This document shows, piece by piece, positions 53,135 to 63,137 of a stretch of DNA of 64,000 nt. Made by a program: the position numbers and the translations under genes. Below the pieces are notes generated by a model. It was given only the letters and a program-made list of their open reading frames with translations, made no database searches and was not told the origin of the DNA. Positions within the stretch are counted from its first letter, which is position 1. Each line of letters begins with the position of its first letter. Source of the stretch: Candidatus Riflebacteria bacterium HGW-Riflebacteria-2 (GTDB lineage: Bacteria > Muiribacteriota > Ozemobacteria > Ozemobacterales > Ozemobacteraceae); contig PGYA01000011.1 of NCBI GenBank assembly GCA_002839435.1, forward strand, positions 1 through 64,000. The letters are read 5' to 3'.

Positions 53135-55285
53135 ATGAAAAAGTGCCTTTTAATCGCTGTTTATCTTCTTGTTTGTTTCTGTAACCCCCTTTATGCGCAG
53201 CCTGCTGCGACAGTCGCATCATCATCAGCCATTGCCGAAGAGTCTGGCGAAGCCGGACCTAAATTCGAAAACCCGCGCGATACGGTAAGAGCCTTCATGT
53301 CGGTGATGAACGATGTCAAGAATGGCAATGCAGCACATATGGATACGGCATTGGCAGCTCTTTACCTTGACGATCTTCCCGAAGAAAGCCGTCACAGCCG
53401 TGCGCCAGAAATTGCCGCGCAGCTTTACAAAATTCTCAACCACTTTACCTTCAAAATTGATGCTATTCCTGTTGAAATCAGCGGTCGCACCTATATTCTT
53501 CCGGTCGGCAAGGAACAGGGTATCGAGATTGCCCTTTATCGCTATGATTCAGGCGAATGGAAATTCAATTATACAAAAACCCTGAAACGCCTCGACGAAT
53601 ACATCGAACTGGTAGAAAAGTCACAAAAGGTTCAGCAGGAAGACAGTTCGATTGACCCGGTCTACTTTTCGGCACGCGAAACCATGCGCCTGTTCCTGCT
53701 GGGAATGGGTCAGAACAGCGCTCAAGGGACGGCGGCAGCGGTAGAAACCCTTGATCTCAGCCGGTTTGAGCGGGCAGTGAAACGCGAGATCGGGGCTGAG
53801 CGTGTTGCCATGCTTAAATCGGTGCTCGACCGCTATAAATACATCGACCTGGTGGAACTGCCCAACGACCGCCAGGGGGCGCCAGTAATACTTTTGGCCG
53901 ATTCCAGCGGGCGCATTATCATCGAACGCGTTAAAAATCCCGATTCCAACATTGAATCGTGGAAATTTTCGGCGCAGACAGTTGCTGAACTACCGAAACT
54001 TTACGACGCCTTCAAGGATAAGCCCTTGGTGGAAGGCGTAATCAGTAATGTTGAAATACCTCTTTCGGTGCGCATTCGCGACTACATGCGACGACATTTT
54101 CCAGGACTGCTGCAACAGACTTTGCTGCTCGAAAACTGGCACTGGCTGGGTCTCTTTTGTATTGCATTTCTAGGACTGGGCTTCAGTCGTGTGGTGACCC
54201 ACATTCTGCAGAACCTGATCAGGGTTCTCTTCAAACGCGAAGAAGTCATTGTTGATAGTGAAACTCAGGATCGTTTCATCAAACCCATCAGTATTACGGC
54301 AACCACACTGTTCTGGTGGCTTGGGCTGTCGCTGCTTGGCCTGCCGGCCGATGCCCGTATGATACTGCTTGTCAGCGTCAAGCTGGTGTCAGCTCTGGCC
54401 GGGGTTTGGGCCGGTTACCGTATGATGGACGTGGTTGGCAATTTCCTGCAGGGAAAGGCGGAAAAGACCGCGAACAAGTTCGACGATCTGCTGGTGCCAC
54501 TTATCACGCGAGCACTGAAAACAATGGTGGTAGTGTTCGGCCTCGTTTTTATCGCCGATATTTTTGCCGTCGATATCGACAAGATTCTGGCTGGCCTCGG
54601 TATTGGTGGTCTTGCTTTCGCTCTTGCCGCCAAAGACACGATTTCGAATATTTTCGGGTCGCTCACCGTGCTGATCGATCGCCCCTTCCAGATCGGGGAC
54701 TGGGTAACCATCGGCAGCGCAGACGGTACTGTTGAGTCTGTCGGTGTTCGCAGCACGCGTATACGAACCTTCTACAATTCCCTTATCACTATACCGAACT
54801 CAGAACTGATCAATGCGCATATCGATAACTATGGTGCCCGCCAGTTTCGGCGAATTACTGCAACCATCGGTATTGCCTACGACACACCGCCCGAGAAGAT
54901 TGACAGCTTTTGCGAAGGCATTCGCGAACTGATTCGCAAGCACCCATATACCCGAAAAGATTTTTATATAGTCAGCCTTAACGAGTTCGCCGCGGCATCA
55001 CTGGGCATAATGCTCTACTGCTTCGTTAAAACGCCAGACTGGGGAACCGAGTTGCGCGAAAAGCATCGCCTGTTCAATGACATAATCAGACTGGCAAACA
55101 GTCTCAAGGTTGAATTTGCCTTCCCGACCCAGACAGTCTATCTGCGCAATCAGGAAACTCCGATTCATGAGGATATACCTGAAAACGAACTGACAGCGAT
55201 AAGCAGGGGGCAGCAACTGGCAAGTCAGATCGTTTACGATTCTCTCGGCAACCCACCCACCACACCCCCGCCCGTTACTTTTTAA
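53135..55285 (+). CDS. MscS-family mechanosensitive channel with long periplasmic N-terminus
   Basis: About 716 residues. A signal peptide (cleavage near YAQ) is followed by an about 320-residue extracytoplasmic domain, then about four membrane spans (from about 345). The pore helix TM3 (ILAGLGIGGLAFALAAKDTI) and the MscS beta and alpha/beta domains (DRPFQIGDWV, STRIRTFYNSLITIPNSE) follow. It releases solutes when membrane tension rises. GAGGAAG before ATG 53135 sets the start; an upstream ATG at 53102 lacks a site. It is a single gene. Confidence 0.9.
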   Translation: MKKCLLIAVYLLVCFCNPLYAQPAATVASSSAIAEESGEAGPKFENPRDTVRAFMSVMNDVKNGNAAHMDTALAALYLDDLPEESRHSRAPEIAAQLYKILNHFTFKIDAIPVEISGRTYILPVGKEQGIEIALYRYDSGEWKFNYTKTLKRLDEYIELVEKSQKVQQEDSSIDPVYFSARETMRLFLLGMGQNSAQGTAAAVETLDLSRFERAVKREIGAERVAMLKSVLDRYKYIDLVELPNDRQGAPVILLADSSGRIIIERVKNPDSNIESWKFSAQTVAELPKLYDAFKDKPLVEGVISNVEIPLSVRIRDYMRRHFPGLLQQTLLLENWHWLGLFCIAFLGLGFSRVVTHILQNLIRVLFKREEVIVDSETQDRFIKPISITATTLFWWLGLSLLGLPADARMILLVSVKLVSALAGVWAGYRMMDVVGNFLQGKAEKTANKFDDLLVPLITRALKTMVVVFGLVFIADIFAVDIDKILAGLGIGGLAFALAAKDTISNIFGSLTVLIDRPFQIGDWVTIGSADGTVESVGVRSTRIRTFYNSLITIPNSELINAHIDNYGARQFRRITATIGIAYDTPPEKIDSFCEGIRELIRKHPYTRKDFYIVSLNEFAAASLGIMLYCFVKTPDWGTELREKHRLFNDIIRLANSLKVEFAFPTQTVYLRNQETPIHEDIPENELTAISRGQQLASQIVYDSLGNPPTTPPPVTF

Positions 55286-55418
55286 CTGGTGGTGGTCACA
55301 TTTTTTCCAGGTTACAAAAAATCAGTAAAAATTATTAAAACTTTTTATAACCTTGTGCGTATTGTCCTTTCTGATGTAAACTATTACATAGAAAAAGTTG
55401 TACAATGCAGGTGGGCTT

Positions 55419-56618
55419 ATGAATGAGACAAGAGAGAGGAGCTCCTACGCTCCCGGCGATCATGTGTTTCTGCAGGGTGAGGTTGTTCCGGCATTTTTTA
55501 AGGTAACTTCCGGGCGTTTTGCCAAGGTTTTCTCGAAGAAGCCAGTTAAGGAACTGGGTGTTCGTCGCATGCTCAACGAAGCCGATTTGATCGGAATCGT
55601 GACGCATCAGGAACTGTTTGGCGAAATCGAGGCATTGATGGGGCAACCCCAGGCTTTCTCAGTGTTTGCGCTGGATCCATCGTCGATAGAGCCAGTGCCG
55701 GCAGACAATCGCGATGTATTACAGCATGTTTTTGCCACTGACCCACGTGTCGGAGTGCGTGCCTGTATCTCTTTCGCGCGTTACATGAAGCAGTTCTTCT
55801 CTTATTTTGCCGGCATAGCCAGAGAAGAAGTGGAGCTGGAAGCTTTTATCAGATCGACTGCCCGCGATTACATGGCCGGTGTCAACGAGCTGGCTGGAAT
55901 CGTCTGTCCGGCTCTCAGTGATCCCGATCTCAGTGCTGCCAAAACTCACAATGCTTATGAAATTGCCCACGAAATTCTTCGCCAGGCTGAGTTAAAGCGC
56001 GATAGCAACGCGTCTGTCGCCTGTGGAGTTGTAAGTTATATTGGCAAAGACGTAAAAATGCAGACTTTCAAGGCCGGTTCCCTTCTCTGCCGTGAAGGAA
56101 CCATCGGCGACAAGCTGTTTATAATTACCGAGGGTACAGCCGAAGTCATTACCAGCGGCGGGAGCCCGAATATCAGAATAGATATGCCGGGCAGCATAGT
56201 CGGTGAGATAGCAGTATTTCTCAATCTCGAAGCTGCAGTGCCCGATATGCGCAGAACCGCCGATGTTGTCTGTGCTACTGATCTGACCGCGATTGTCGTG
56301 CATCTCAGTCAGGTCGAAGAGTTTTTTCTCAAGCAGCCTGAAATTATGACTAGAATGCTTATGGCCATGGTCAACCGCTCTGAAAATACGCAGAAACTCT
56401 GCGAAAATTCTGAACGGCTGCTCAAGGATCTGCTCTACAAAAAACTTGGTATTTTGCTTGAAGGCCTCAACGCCATGGCCAAAAGACTGGCCGACCGCCA
56501 CGACAAGGTCGCCCTTTCCCGCCCGGCCGCATTTTTTGCGCAGCGTGCCCGTGCTGCCTACAACCGTTTTAAAGAATCGCTCAGCCTTCTTGCTGCCAAG
56601 AGCACCATCAAAACCTGA
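55419..56618 (+). CDS. Protein with two cyclic-nucleotide-binding-like domains
   Basis: 399 residues. A first cNMP-binding-like fold spans about 10-120 and a second about 205-325. The second has GSIVGEIAVFLNLE followed by MRRTADVV, similar to the phosphate-binding cassette (GE...RTA) that contacts cAMP or cGMP. There is no DNA-binding domain; a helical part lies between the two and another at the C-terminus. It could be a cytosolic effector of the cyclases in this window, which is inference. CAGGTGGG lies before ATG 55419, and TTGTGC-18-TAAACT (55353-55382) is a possible promoter. Confidence 0.8.
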   Translation: MNETRERSSYAPGDHVFLQGEVVPAFFKVTSGRFAKVFSKKPVKELGVRRMLNEADLIGIVTHQELFGEIEALMGQPQAFSVFALDPSSIEPVPADNRDVLQHVFATDPRVGVRACISFARYMKQFFSYFAGIAREEVELEAFIRSTARDYMAGVNELAGIVCPALSDPDLSAAKTHNAYEIAHEILRQAELKRDSNASVACGVVSYIGKDVKMQTFKAGSLLCREGTIGDKLFIITEGTAEVITSGGSPNIRIDMPGSIVGEIAVFLNLEAAVPDMRRTADVVCATDLTAIVVHLSQVEEFFLKQPEIMTRMLMAMVNRSENTQKLCENSERLLKDLLYKKLGILLEGLNAMAKRLADRHDKVALSRPAAFFAQRARAAYNRFKESLSLLAAKSTIKT

Positions 56619-56623
56619 TTGAT

Positions 56624-56650
56624 AGCCCTTTCAAACTTTCGGGGCTTTTT
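56624..56650 (+). terminator. Terminator after the cNMP-binding gene
   Basis: AGCCC (56624-56628) pairs with GGGCT (56642-56646), followed by a T-run. Confidence 0.6.
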
Positions 56651-56670
56651 GATATGTCTTGTTTGCAGAT

Positions 56671-57261
56671 TTAATTATTGTGTTGGCCAAGCAGTCTGCT
56701 GTGCTCACTCAGGTTTTCGCTGAGCGCTATATCCAGGGCTGTTTTTCCTGATTTATCGACAGCCTTTGCGTCAGCCCCGTTTTCGAGCAGACATTTGACT
56801 ATACCGGTTTCATCTGGCTGCTTTTGACTTTGTCGCGATTTAATTACACATATCAGCAGTGGCTCCTGCTCGTAAACACCATTGGGCTCGGCGCCGCTTT
56901 CGATCAGCAGTTGCACTATTGCGAACTGGTCATTGATGGCTGCCATATACAAAGCGGTTTTGCCGCTGCTATCAGGCGTGTTAATATCGAACCCGTTTTT
57001 AATATAAGCTTCGACTGTTGCCAGATCGCCCCTGCCTGCTGAATTGTAAATATCGAGTTCCCCGGATTCCGGCGTTACTGATTTGGTTCCGAGGTTGGTG
57101 TTTTTGATGTTCTTCAGCCCGCCAAGTTCTTCTGCGATTTTTTGCGATCTTGCCAGTTCTTTTGCGAAATCATCGTGAATAGATATTTTTTCGTCAGCTG
57201 AGCAGGGAGTAAGGCAAATCAGACAGGCCGCCACGCCCGCCAGAACATTTGATATTTTCAC
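56671..57261 (-). CDS. Exported ankyrin-repeat protein
   Basis: 196 residues with a signal peptide (cleavage near CSA-DE), a helical linker, and three ankyrin repeats from about residue 72 (GRGDLATVEAYIKNGFDINT, GKTALYMAAINDQFAIVQLL, and a third ending GKTALDIALSE). It starts at GTG 57261 with GGAG upstream. It likely mediates protein binding in the periplasm. Confidence 0.85.
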   Translation of the reverse strand: MKISNVLAGVAACLICLTPCSADEKISIHDDFAKELARSQKIAEELGGLKNIKNTNLGTKSVTPESGELDIYNSAGRGDLATVEAYIKNGFDINTPDSSGKTALYMAAINDQFAIVQLLIESGAEPNGVYEQEPLLICVIKSRQSQKQPDETGIVKCLLENGADAKAVDKSGKTALDIALSENLSEHSRLLGQHNN

Positions 57262-57276
57262 TCTGTTAATCTCCTG

Positions 57277-57429
57277 TTACGTATTTTCCAGAACATGAAT
57301 CATAGTCCTGGCACTGTTTCCATAAAATATTAACAGCCCAGGCCCACCGGCGCAACCATATAGAATCAGTTTCCCCAGCGGATAATTGAATCGATTTGGC
57401 TTGTAGTATTTCACCAGTGACGCCAACAT
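57277..57429 (-). CDS. Possible small protein upstream of the ankyrin gene
   Basis: A 50-codon frame from ATG 57429 (an ATG at 57522 would give 81) ends just before the ribosome binding site of the ankyrin gene. The sequence has one Gly-rich hydrophobic stretch (LILYGCAGGPGLLIFYG). No Shine-Dalgarno is visible. It may be chance. Confidence 0.25.
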   Translation of the reverse strand: MLASLVKYYKPNRFNYPLGKLILYGCAGGPGLLIFYGNSARTMIHVLENT

Positions 57430-57785
57430 GAAGAGCTTGACGATAAGGCGAGCTGCGCTTAGACGCTGGCAGCTTGAACAGGTTCTCTGGAATTCAAAGC
57501 AACTTCTGGGGCTGTCTGGCATTCAAAATCGGCGTAAAGACAGTGTTTTTTTGAACATAACGATGCGAAAGTTTCAAAAATTCTCGAAAGGAACCCGCAG
57601 GTAATAATCGAGAAAATTGACTGTTGGAGCGCTTCTGTACTTTATGATCCGGCTAACGGGTCCTCGATTCAGTAGTTAGCAGCATAATGAGAAAAACGAG
57701 TGTGGCAAAAACATCAGCGACTATTCCAATTGCCTCCCCAATATGCTATTTAAAAAAGAAGTACGGTTCTTTTGGAGGATATTGC

Positions 57786-60700
57786 TTGAGCAAATTTTAT
57801 TTTGAGGCGGACGAATTCTTTCTTGAAAATATTCATGAACTTCTCACAGGATGGCTCCAAAAGAAAAATTTTGAAGTTGAGGGTCGAGCTGACGGCAAAA
57901 TTCATTATATTAAGGCAAGAAAAGTTGGTGGTTGGGGAAGTATCACCGGGAATAACCAGGCTTTTAAAATAAGGATTTATTCTGAGCTACCAAATGAATT
58001 TATTCTTGACTGCACCATTGGAGAATGGGCGGCTGAAAATGCAGGTACAGGGGTTGATAATTTTTTTTCCCGAGGTATTAATCTTGTAACCGATGCTGTA
58101 GGTTCAGCCATGGCTATTCCTATGGAGAAAGACATTTGTGATTTTCTTGAAATTTCTATGATTTGTAAGAAAAAAAACAATGCACTTTCAAAGTCAGACG
58201 AATCTGTTTCTTCAGAGTTTGAGACTAAAGATGAAGATATCTCGAAAGACTGCCTTTTGGCAAAAAATACGACAGATGCTTTTTCTTCGGTCTTAGATAA
58301 GAATTTCGCCAAAATTTTGAAATCAAAAGTAAGAGATACTCGATTCTTTTTGGCGCCAGATATCCCCGCAGAAAAATTAGAAAAATCTATTGAGGCTTTT
58401 GGGGCTGGAATTCAAAAGTCCCAGGTAATTGCTTTCTGGGATCAGGCAACAACAGCTGAACTCAATGGCATTATTTTTTCCGAAGAATTCATTGCTTTTA
58501 AAGCTGGTAGTGAAAAATGGCGTGCCCATGTAGCTAGTTTGCGACAAGTAAAGAAAGACTCTGGATGGTTAAATACCGACATCCTTTTCAATGATTCTCA
58601 AACCATATTTAAAATTCCGTTAAGAAATGATTCAGCCGAAGGAATAATTGATCTTATTATCGCAATAGCTAAAAACGCTGGAGTTTCTTTAAAAATTGAT
58701 GGAACGAACTTTGATATGCCCGACAATTTTGATGCGGTTCTTTCAAATGATCCGAAGGAAGTTTCTTTAAGAAACTCATTGAGGCAGTTGAAAGAGAGGG
58801 TGGTAGTCCCCAACTTTTTTGTGACCCCAGAAATTCCAGAAATTGATTTGCTTAAAGCTATCAAGATCTATGGGAATGGTATGCAGCTTGAAGAGATACT
58901 GGTATTTTACAACCAAAGTTCCTTTTTATCTGGAATTACTGGGGTAATTTATTCTAGAGATTCAATTGCTGCAAATTATGGGGTGCCCTGGAAAGTAGCG
59001 ATTTCCGAAATCAATGAAATCAGAGAAGACAAAGACAGGGGATTTCCAGGCTTAGTACTGAATGAAAATTACCGTTTACTTTGTGATGACCCGGATTTGA
59101 GAAAAGAAATTAAACATTTTATCTTTTCATTAGCTGAAATATCTGGGGTTACCATAGTTGAAAATATGCAAAAACCACCAGAGATATCTAAGCCGTGTGA
59201 AATTTCAACAGGCTCTGGCAAAATTGATTTCCGGCAAGCATATAATGCTGGAAAATCAGACACTGAACGCCTGAAGATGCTTTCCTCCACAGAAGATGAA
59301 AAGAAGATATTGATTCTCAGAGAAATGGCTAATATTCAAGATTGCTTAGAAGATTATGACCTTTTGTGCCAAATCGAAACCATGGAAGAGAGTTCCAACC
59401 AAGAGATTAGCAGTTTGGCCAGGTTGATTATTGAGAATGACAGAGAAGCCTATGAAAAGGTTCATGAACTCTGGAAAAAATATTATTCGAGTTTTAAAGA
59501 GTATGCAAACCAGAAAAAGAATTTCCATGTTGTTCCCTTTCTGCCTGAATCTCTGAAAAGGGCTATATTGGCACACGGCGGCGGTATCATGAAAAAGAAT
59601 GTTCTGGCTTATCTTGAACTTGATCACTATGAAATTATTTTTACCGAACATCTTGTTACATACTGTTTTGATGGGTCATGGCGTACCTTGGAGTTTAAAA
59701 ACATCAGGAGAATCGACGAGGATGCTGGCTGGTTTAGTACCGATATAATTTTTAACGGGGATGAAAAAATTTGTGGCTTAGACTCGGATAGCGCTTGCAT
59801 GATTGTTGACTTAATTGCCTTCATTATGGCTCCAGATCTCTTGAAGAGTGTTATGGGAAAGATCCATCGAAAGCATTTTTTTACAGGCCCAAGGATCCCT
59901 GCTGACGCCCTTAAAAAAGCATTAAATACTTATGGAAAAAGAATTAATGAAACTGATGTTTTAGCCTTCTGGCGCTTTGATAGTTGCGAAGCAGTCTTTT
60001 CAAAAGATTCGATAGCATACCAACAGAGTAGTTGGGCTGGGACTGGGGTTGAATGCTGGCAGTTGAATTTTTCAGAACTTGCGGAGATTTCAATTCTTGT
60101 TGAAAAAACGAGTTTATCACTTTGCTCCTACAATGAATGGGTTATTTGCCTGAACGAATTTATGTTGAAGACCGACGCTTCTTCGTTTCAGGGGATAACA
60201 GAAATAATTTCCTGTCTGTCTGGAATTAAAACGATCAGCTTTCAAGCCGGGCTGAAAAACTTTTTAGGTTCAATTGAGTTGCAGACCATTCCGGTAGGTG
60301 ATAATTGTGATAGAAATTTTGATTCGGTTGTATTTTTCGATTTGAAGAAAGAATTTGAAAAGCTCTTTAAAGCAAAAAACGATTTAATTAAAATTCTTAA
60401 TTCGCTCCTTCGATCGTTACGCAAAAAACTGGCTCACCAAGAGGAGCTTCTCAGAGAAAATTACAATTTCTGCGAAATAGCAGCAGATCTTGGGTATATT
60501 ACCGTTGAACAAGGCCTGGAACTTATCGACTCTTTGAACACTCCCGAAAAAGAGGGTTCAATTGCCGTCCAATTTATTCAGGCTGGTTTATTATCTCAGG
60601 AACATGCTGCAGAAGTGTCTGCCAAAGTTGCTTCACGAAGAAATTCTGATCGGGAAAGAGAGTGCCTTGAAGAGATCGCCAATAATCTCATAGTTTCTCA

Positions 60701-62174
60701 GATAAAAATAAACTCTGCCAATTTCTTTATAGCGGGGAGCAATTTTCCAGAAGCGACAGTAAGTCAGATACTTGTTGAATGTCATGCCGAAGATCAAATG
60801 GGAAAGGTCTTGGCTTTTTACGGCACCGATTCATATAATTCATCTGGACTTGTCATTTCATTCGACGCGGTTTTATTCAGTGACAAAGCAAATAAATGGC
60901 GTTGCAACTTTTCTGACATGAAAGCCGTAACCAAAGACACCGGATTAATATTTTCAGAGATCATTTTTAACAATGGAGAGATAAGAACGGGAAATATTCT
61001 TGAAATCCATGCAGCCCCACTTCTTGCGTTTATTTGCTCCCTGAAAGAAAAAAAGGCTGAATTCCCCAATTTGGGAGGATTACAGAAGAGTGTTTCTAAT
61101 CACTCTGTAGAGCAGGCACCAGTCAGTTCCTTTGACGAGGTCGCTGAAAAACAGAAAGTGCAGAAACAGTTTAAGGAAACAGTAGAAAAACTTAGAGAGG
61201 ACAGGACAAACGGGATTTTGTCGAGCGAAAAATTTGATGATCTTGTGCAAGAAATTGCTGACAAGATCAAAAGAATTGCGAAGAGTGATATGCCCGGCCC
61301 GGAAAAATACAGGAAATGCATGGAAATCGCCATGGGGGAAAAAGAAAATGAAATTCCGCTTCTTTTCGATGAGGTTTCTGATCTAATGCCTGACAATAAT
61401 GCTCAAATGATTGAGAAAAAGCTGCAACCACCAGATAATGCAGACAAAGAATACTGTGAAATTATCAAAACCGCTAAACAGCAGATGACTTTTTTCAAAG
61501 ATGTTTTTTTTGTAAGTTCTGATTTTCCAGAAGAAGTTCTAAACAAGGCGCTTGGTACATATGGATATGGAATTGAGCGTTCTGAGACACTGGCTTTTCT
61601 GGCACCTGGTTTAAGACGGGGTATTCTTGATATAAGTATCGGAAGCGCTTTTGATAAAAGTTTTGGAGGAATCATCTTTTCCGTTAACAGTATTGCCACA
61701 TCATCTCCGCAATCCGGTAGATTTTTCTATTCTGATATAAAAAAAATCTGGAAAGAAATTGGCAGAATCGTATCTACGGTAGTGATAAACGATAAACAAG
61801 TAATTGCTGAATACTCAACCCCGTCTTCATGTATTGGAAATTGTTCTCCAGAGACTTTTTTGGATGGAATTATCAACTTGATCATTTCCTTAAAAAAGGC
61901 GTGGGAAAAGAATCCTCAACCAGTAAAAACCAAAAAAGAAGTGGCTTGTCCGAAGTGTCAATCCTCTAAAATCTCTGCCAATGCCATAGGCTATTCAGAC
62001 AAGGAACGAATTTCAGGAGCAATAGCAGGATCAGTGCTGGGCTTCAGGAATCTTTTCACTATTGTGGGGGCAATTAAGGATAACGAAAAGGCAAGGAAAG
62101 TTATTATTACCTGTTTGAGTTGCGGTCATCAATGGGAACCAGGTTTGGAGTGGCGCTCCTCCATTTCACAATGA
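57786..62174 (+). CDS. Giant protein with six copies of an unrecognised domain and a C-terminal zinc ribbon
   Basis: About 1462 residues. TTG 57786 is preceded by GGAGG (57774-57778, 7 bases), so I choose it over ATG 57687. An N-terminal domain (about 1-120) precedes six repeats starting near residues 187, 343, 579, 697, 979 and 1239. The shared pattern is FFxxPxIPxxxLxxAIxxYGxGI, then VLAF, IIFSxxSIA, WRxxFxDIxxI and DIIFN. A helical insert lies near 900-970 (DLGYITVEQGLELIDSL). The end is a zinc ribbon (CPKC near 1388, CLSC near 1441). There is no signal peptide, so it is cytosolic. The repeats look like a beta-rich, PH-like fold, but I do not recognise the family. The gene is AT-richer than its neighbours, which suggests transfer. 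Confidence 0.8.
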   Translation: MSKFYFEADEFFLENIHELLTGWLQKKNFEVEGRADGKIHYIKARKVGGWGSITGNNQAFKIRIYSELPNEFILDCTIGEWAAENAGTGVDNFFSRGINLVTDAVGSAMAIPMEKDICDFLEISMICKKKNNALSKSDESVSSEFETKDEDISKDCLLAKNTTDAFSSVLDKNFAKILKSKVRDTRFFLAPDIPAEKLEKSIEAFGAGIQKSQVIAFWDQATTAELNGIIFSEEFIAFKAGSEKWRAHVASLRQVKKDSGWLNTDILFNDSQTIFKIPLRNDSAEGIIDLIIAIAKNAGVSLKIDGTNFDMPDNFDAVLSNDPKEVSLRNSLRQLKERVVVPNFFVTPEIPEIDLLKAIKIYGNGMQLEEILVFYNQSSFLSGITGVIYSRDSIAANYGVPWKVAISEINEIREDKDRGFPGLVLNENYRLLCDDPDLRKEIKHFIFSLAEISGVTIVENMQKPPEISKPCEISTGSGKIDFRQAYNAGKSDTERLKMLSSTEDEKKILILREMANIQDCLEDYDLLCQIETMEESSNQEISSLARLIIENDREAYEKVHELWKKYYSSFKEYANQKKNFHVVPFLPESLKRAILAHGGGIMKKNVLAYLELDHYEIIFTEHLVTYCFDGSWRTLEFKNIRRIDEDAGWFSTDIIFNGDEKICGLDSDSACMIVDLIAFIMAPDLLKSVMGKIHRKHFFTGPRIPADALKKALNTYGKRINETDVLAFWRFDSCEAVFSKDSIAYQQSSWAGTGVECWQLNFSELAEISILVEKTSLSLCSYNEWVICLNEFMLKTDASSFQGITEIISCLSGIKTISFQAGLKNFLGSIELQTIPVGDNCDRNFDSVVFFDLKKEFEKLFKAKNDLIKILNSLLRSLRKKLAHQEELLRENYNFCEIAADLGYITVEQGLELIDSLNTPEKEGSIAVQFIQAGLLSQEHAAEVSAKVASRRNSDRERECLEEIANNLIVSQIKINSANFFIAGSNFPEATVSQILVECHAEDQMGKVLAFYGTDSYNSSGLVISFDAVLFSDKANKWRCNFSDMKAVTKDTGLIFSEIIFNNGEIRTGNILEIHAAPLLAFICSLKEKKAEFPNLGGLQKSVSNHSVEQAPVSSFDEVAEKQKVQKQFKETVEKLREDRTNGILSSEKFDDLVQEIADKIKRIAKSDMPGPEKYRKCMEIAMGEKENEIPLLFDEVSDLMPDNNAQMIEKKLQPPDNADKEYCEIIKTAKQQMTFFKDVFFVSSDFPEEVLNKALGTYGYGIERSETLAFLAPGLRRGILDISIGSAFDKSFGGIIFSVNSIATSSPQSGRFFYSDIKKIWKEIGRIVSTVVINDKQVIAEYSTPSSCIGNCSPETFLDGIINLIISLKKAWEKNPQPVKTKKEVACPKCQSSKISANAIGYSDKERISGAIAGSVLGFRNLFTIVGAIKDNEKARKVIITCLSCGHQWEPGLEWRSSISQ

Positions 62175-62351
62175 TCCCACACTAAACTATGAATAATACT
62201 TGTACAATTCGGGATGGGAATTCCTGCGCTGCTTGTTGCCTTCATTGACGGTGGCGGTAATAAATGTTTGCCGGTCAATGAAGTAGAAGAATCGGCAAGC
62301 TGAAAAACTTATTGAAAGTGAAATCCGACAGGATAACTAACAGCGAAATTT

Positions 62352-62391
62352 GCTTAAAATAAGGAAGGCCGTCGGAAGTCCGACGGCCTTC
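62352..62391 (-). terminator. Terminator of the tRNA-Gly transcript
   Basis: A 12-base perfect stem (62364-62375 with 62380-62391, loop of four) is followed on the minus strand by CTTATTTTAAG. Confidence 0.8.
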
Positions 62392-62401
62392 GCCTATGCT
62401 A

Positions 62402-62474
62402 AGCGGGAAACGGGGTTCGAACCCGCGACCCTCAGCTTGGGAAGCTGATGCTCTACCAACTGAGCTACTCCCGC
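62402..62474 (-). tRNA. tRNA-Gly (anticodon CCC)
   Basis: On the minus strand: acceptor GCGGGAG pairs with TTCCCGC, D-arm GCTC, anticodon stem TCAGC / GCTGA with loop TTCCCAA (anticodon CCC), T-arm CGGGTTCGAACCCCG. The discriminator is T, as usual for bacterial tRNA-Gly. CCA is not encoded. Confidence 0.95.
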
Positions 62475-62574
62475 AATGATGTTAATTTAACAGAGTGTTG
62501 GCGATTTTTCAAGGGCTGCGAAAATTTGATAGCAATTCTCGGTCAAAATGAATCGTCATTTTTTTAGCGCTTCT

Positions 62575-62620
62575 CTGGATCCTGCGACTGCGCTTCGCTT
62601 CGCGCAGGATGACGAACAAA
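62575..62620. repeat. Short palindromic intergenic repeat (ATCCTGCG type)
   Basis: ATCCTGCG ... CGCAGGAT flank a GC-rich centre (GACTGCGCTTCGCTT) and are followed by GACGAAC. The layout is like dispersed intergenic palindromes of many genomes and shares the CTGCG and GAAGC words with the repeat at 30975-31018. Confidence 0.5.
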
Positions 62621-62654
62621 AAAGCGAGGTCTTGTTGTGCCTGCAAATGGCGGC

Positions 62655-63137
62655 TCAGGTGTCGAGCAGGTGGCGTTTGAGCTCGTGCAGAAACTCGGTT
62701 TCGGCCTGGCTCAGTTTCTCGCCGGTGCCCAAAAAGCCGTCGCCGGCGGCACTTGCTATTTCGAAGGCCAGCTCATAGGTGAAGGCGCGCATGGCACGGG
62801 CTTCGTCGTCGGTTGCGCGTTCGGCCAGGATCTGGTTGGCGCGTGCCACTACCGGCTCAAGATCGCCAAAGTCCTGCATGGCATCGCTCAGCAGATCCTG
62901 GCGTGATTTGCAGGCGGTGGTCATTTCGTTGATTACGTCCTGCAACAGCTCATATTTGCCGTATTTTTCCATGGCTTTGCTGAAGAAACTCTGCACCGAA
63001 ATCATTTCGCGAATGAAACCGATCATATCGCCAAATGCGTGCAAATCGCGTGTGCTGTACTTGTAACTCACGCCGATACAGGCAAAATACATCAGGTCAT
63101 GCCATTCTTTCTGGTCGAAATTTACTTTTTTTGTCAT
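62655..63137 (-). CDS. TerB-like helical protein
   Basis: A 160-residue, all-alpha soluble protein. The C-terminal part (FTYELAFEIASAAGDG, then LSQAETEFLHEL) resembles the TerB fold, in which a helix rich in Ala is followed by D-G and a second helix with Glu. Its start codon overlaps the stop of the paralogous upstream gene by 4 bases. TerB proteins occur in stress and defence operons; a role here is not shown. Confidence 0.6.
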   Translation of the reverse strand: MTKKVNFDQKEWHDLMYFACIGVSYKYSTRDLHAFGDMIGFIREMISVQSFFSKAMEKYGKYELLQDVINEMTTACKSRQDLLSDAMQDFGDLEPVVARANQILAERATDDEARAMRAFTYELAFEIASAAGDGFLGTGEKLSQAETEFLHELKRHLLDT

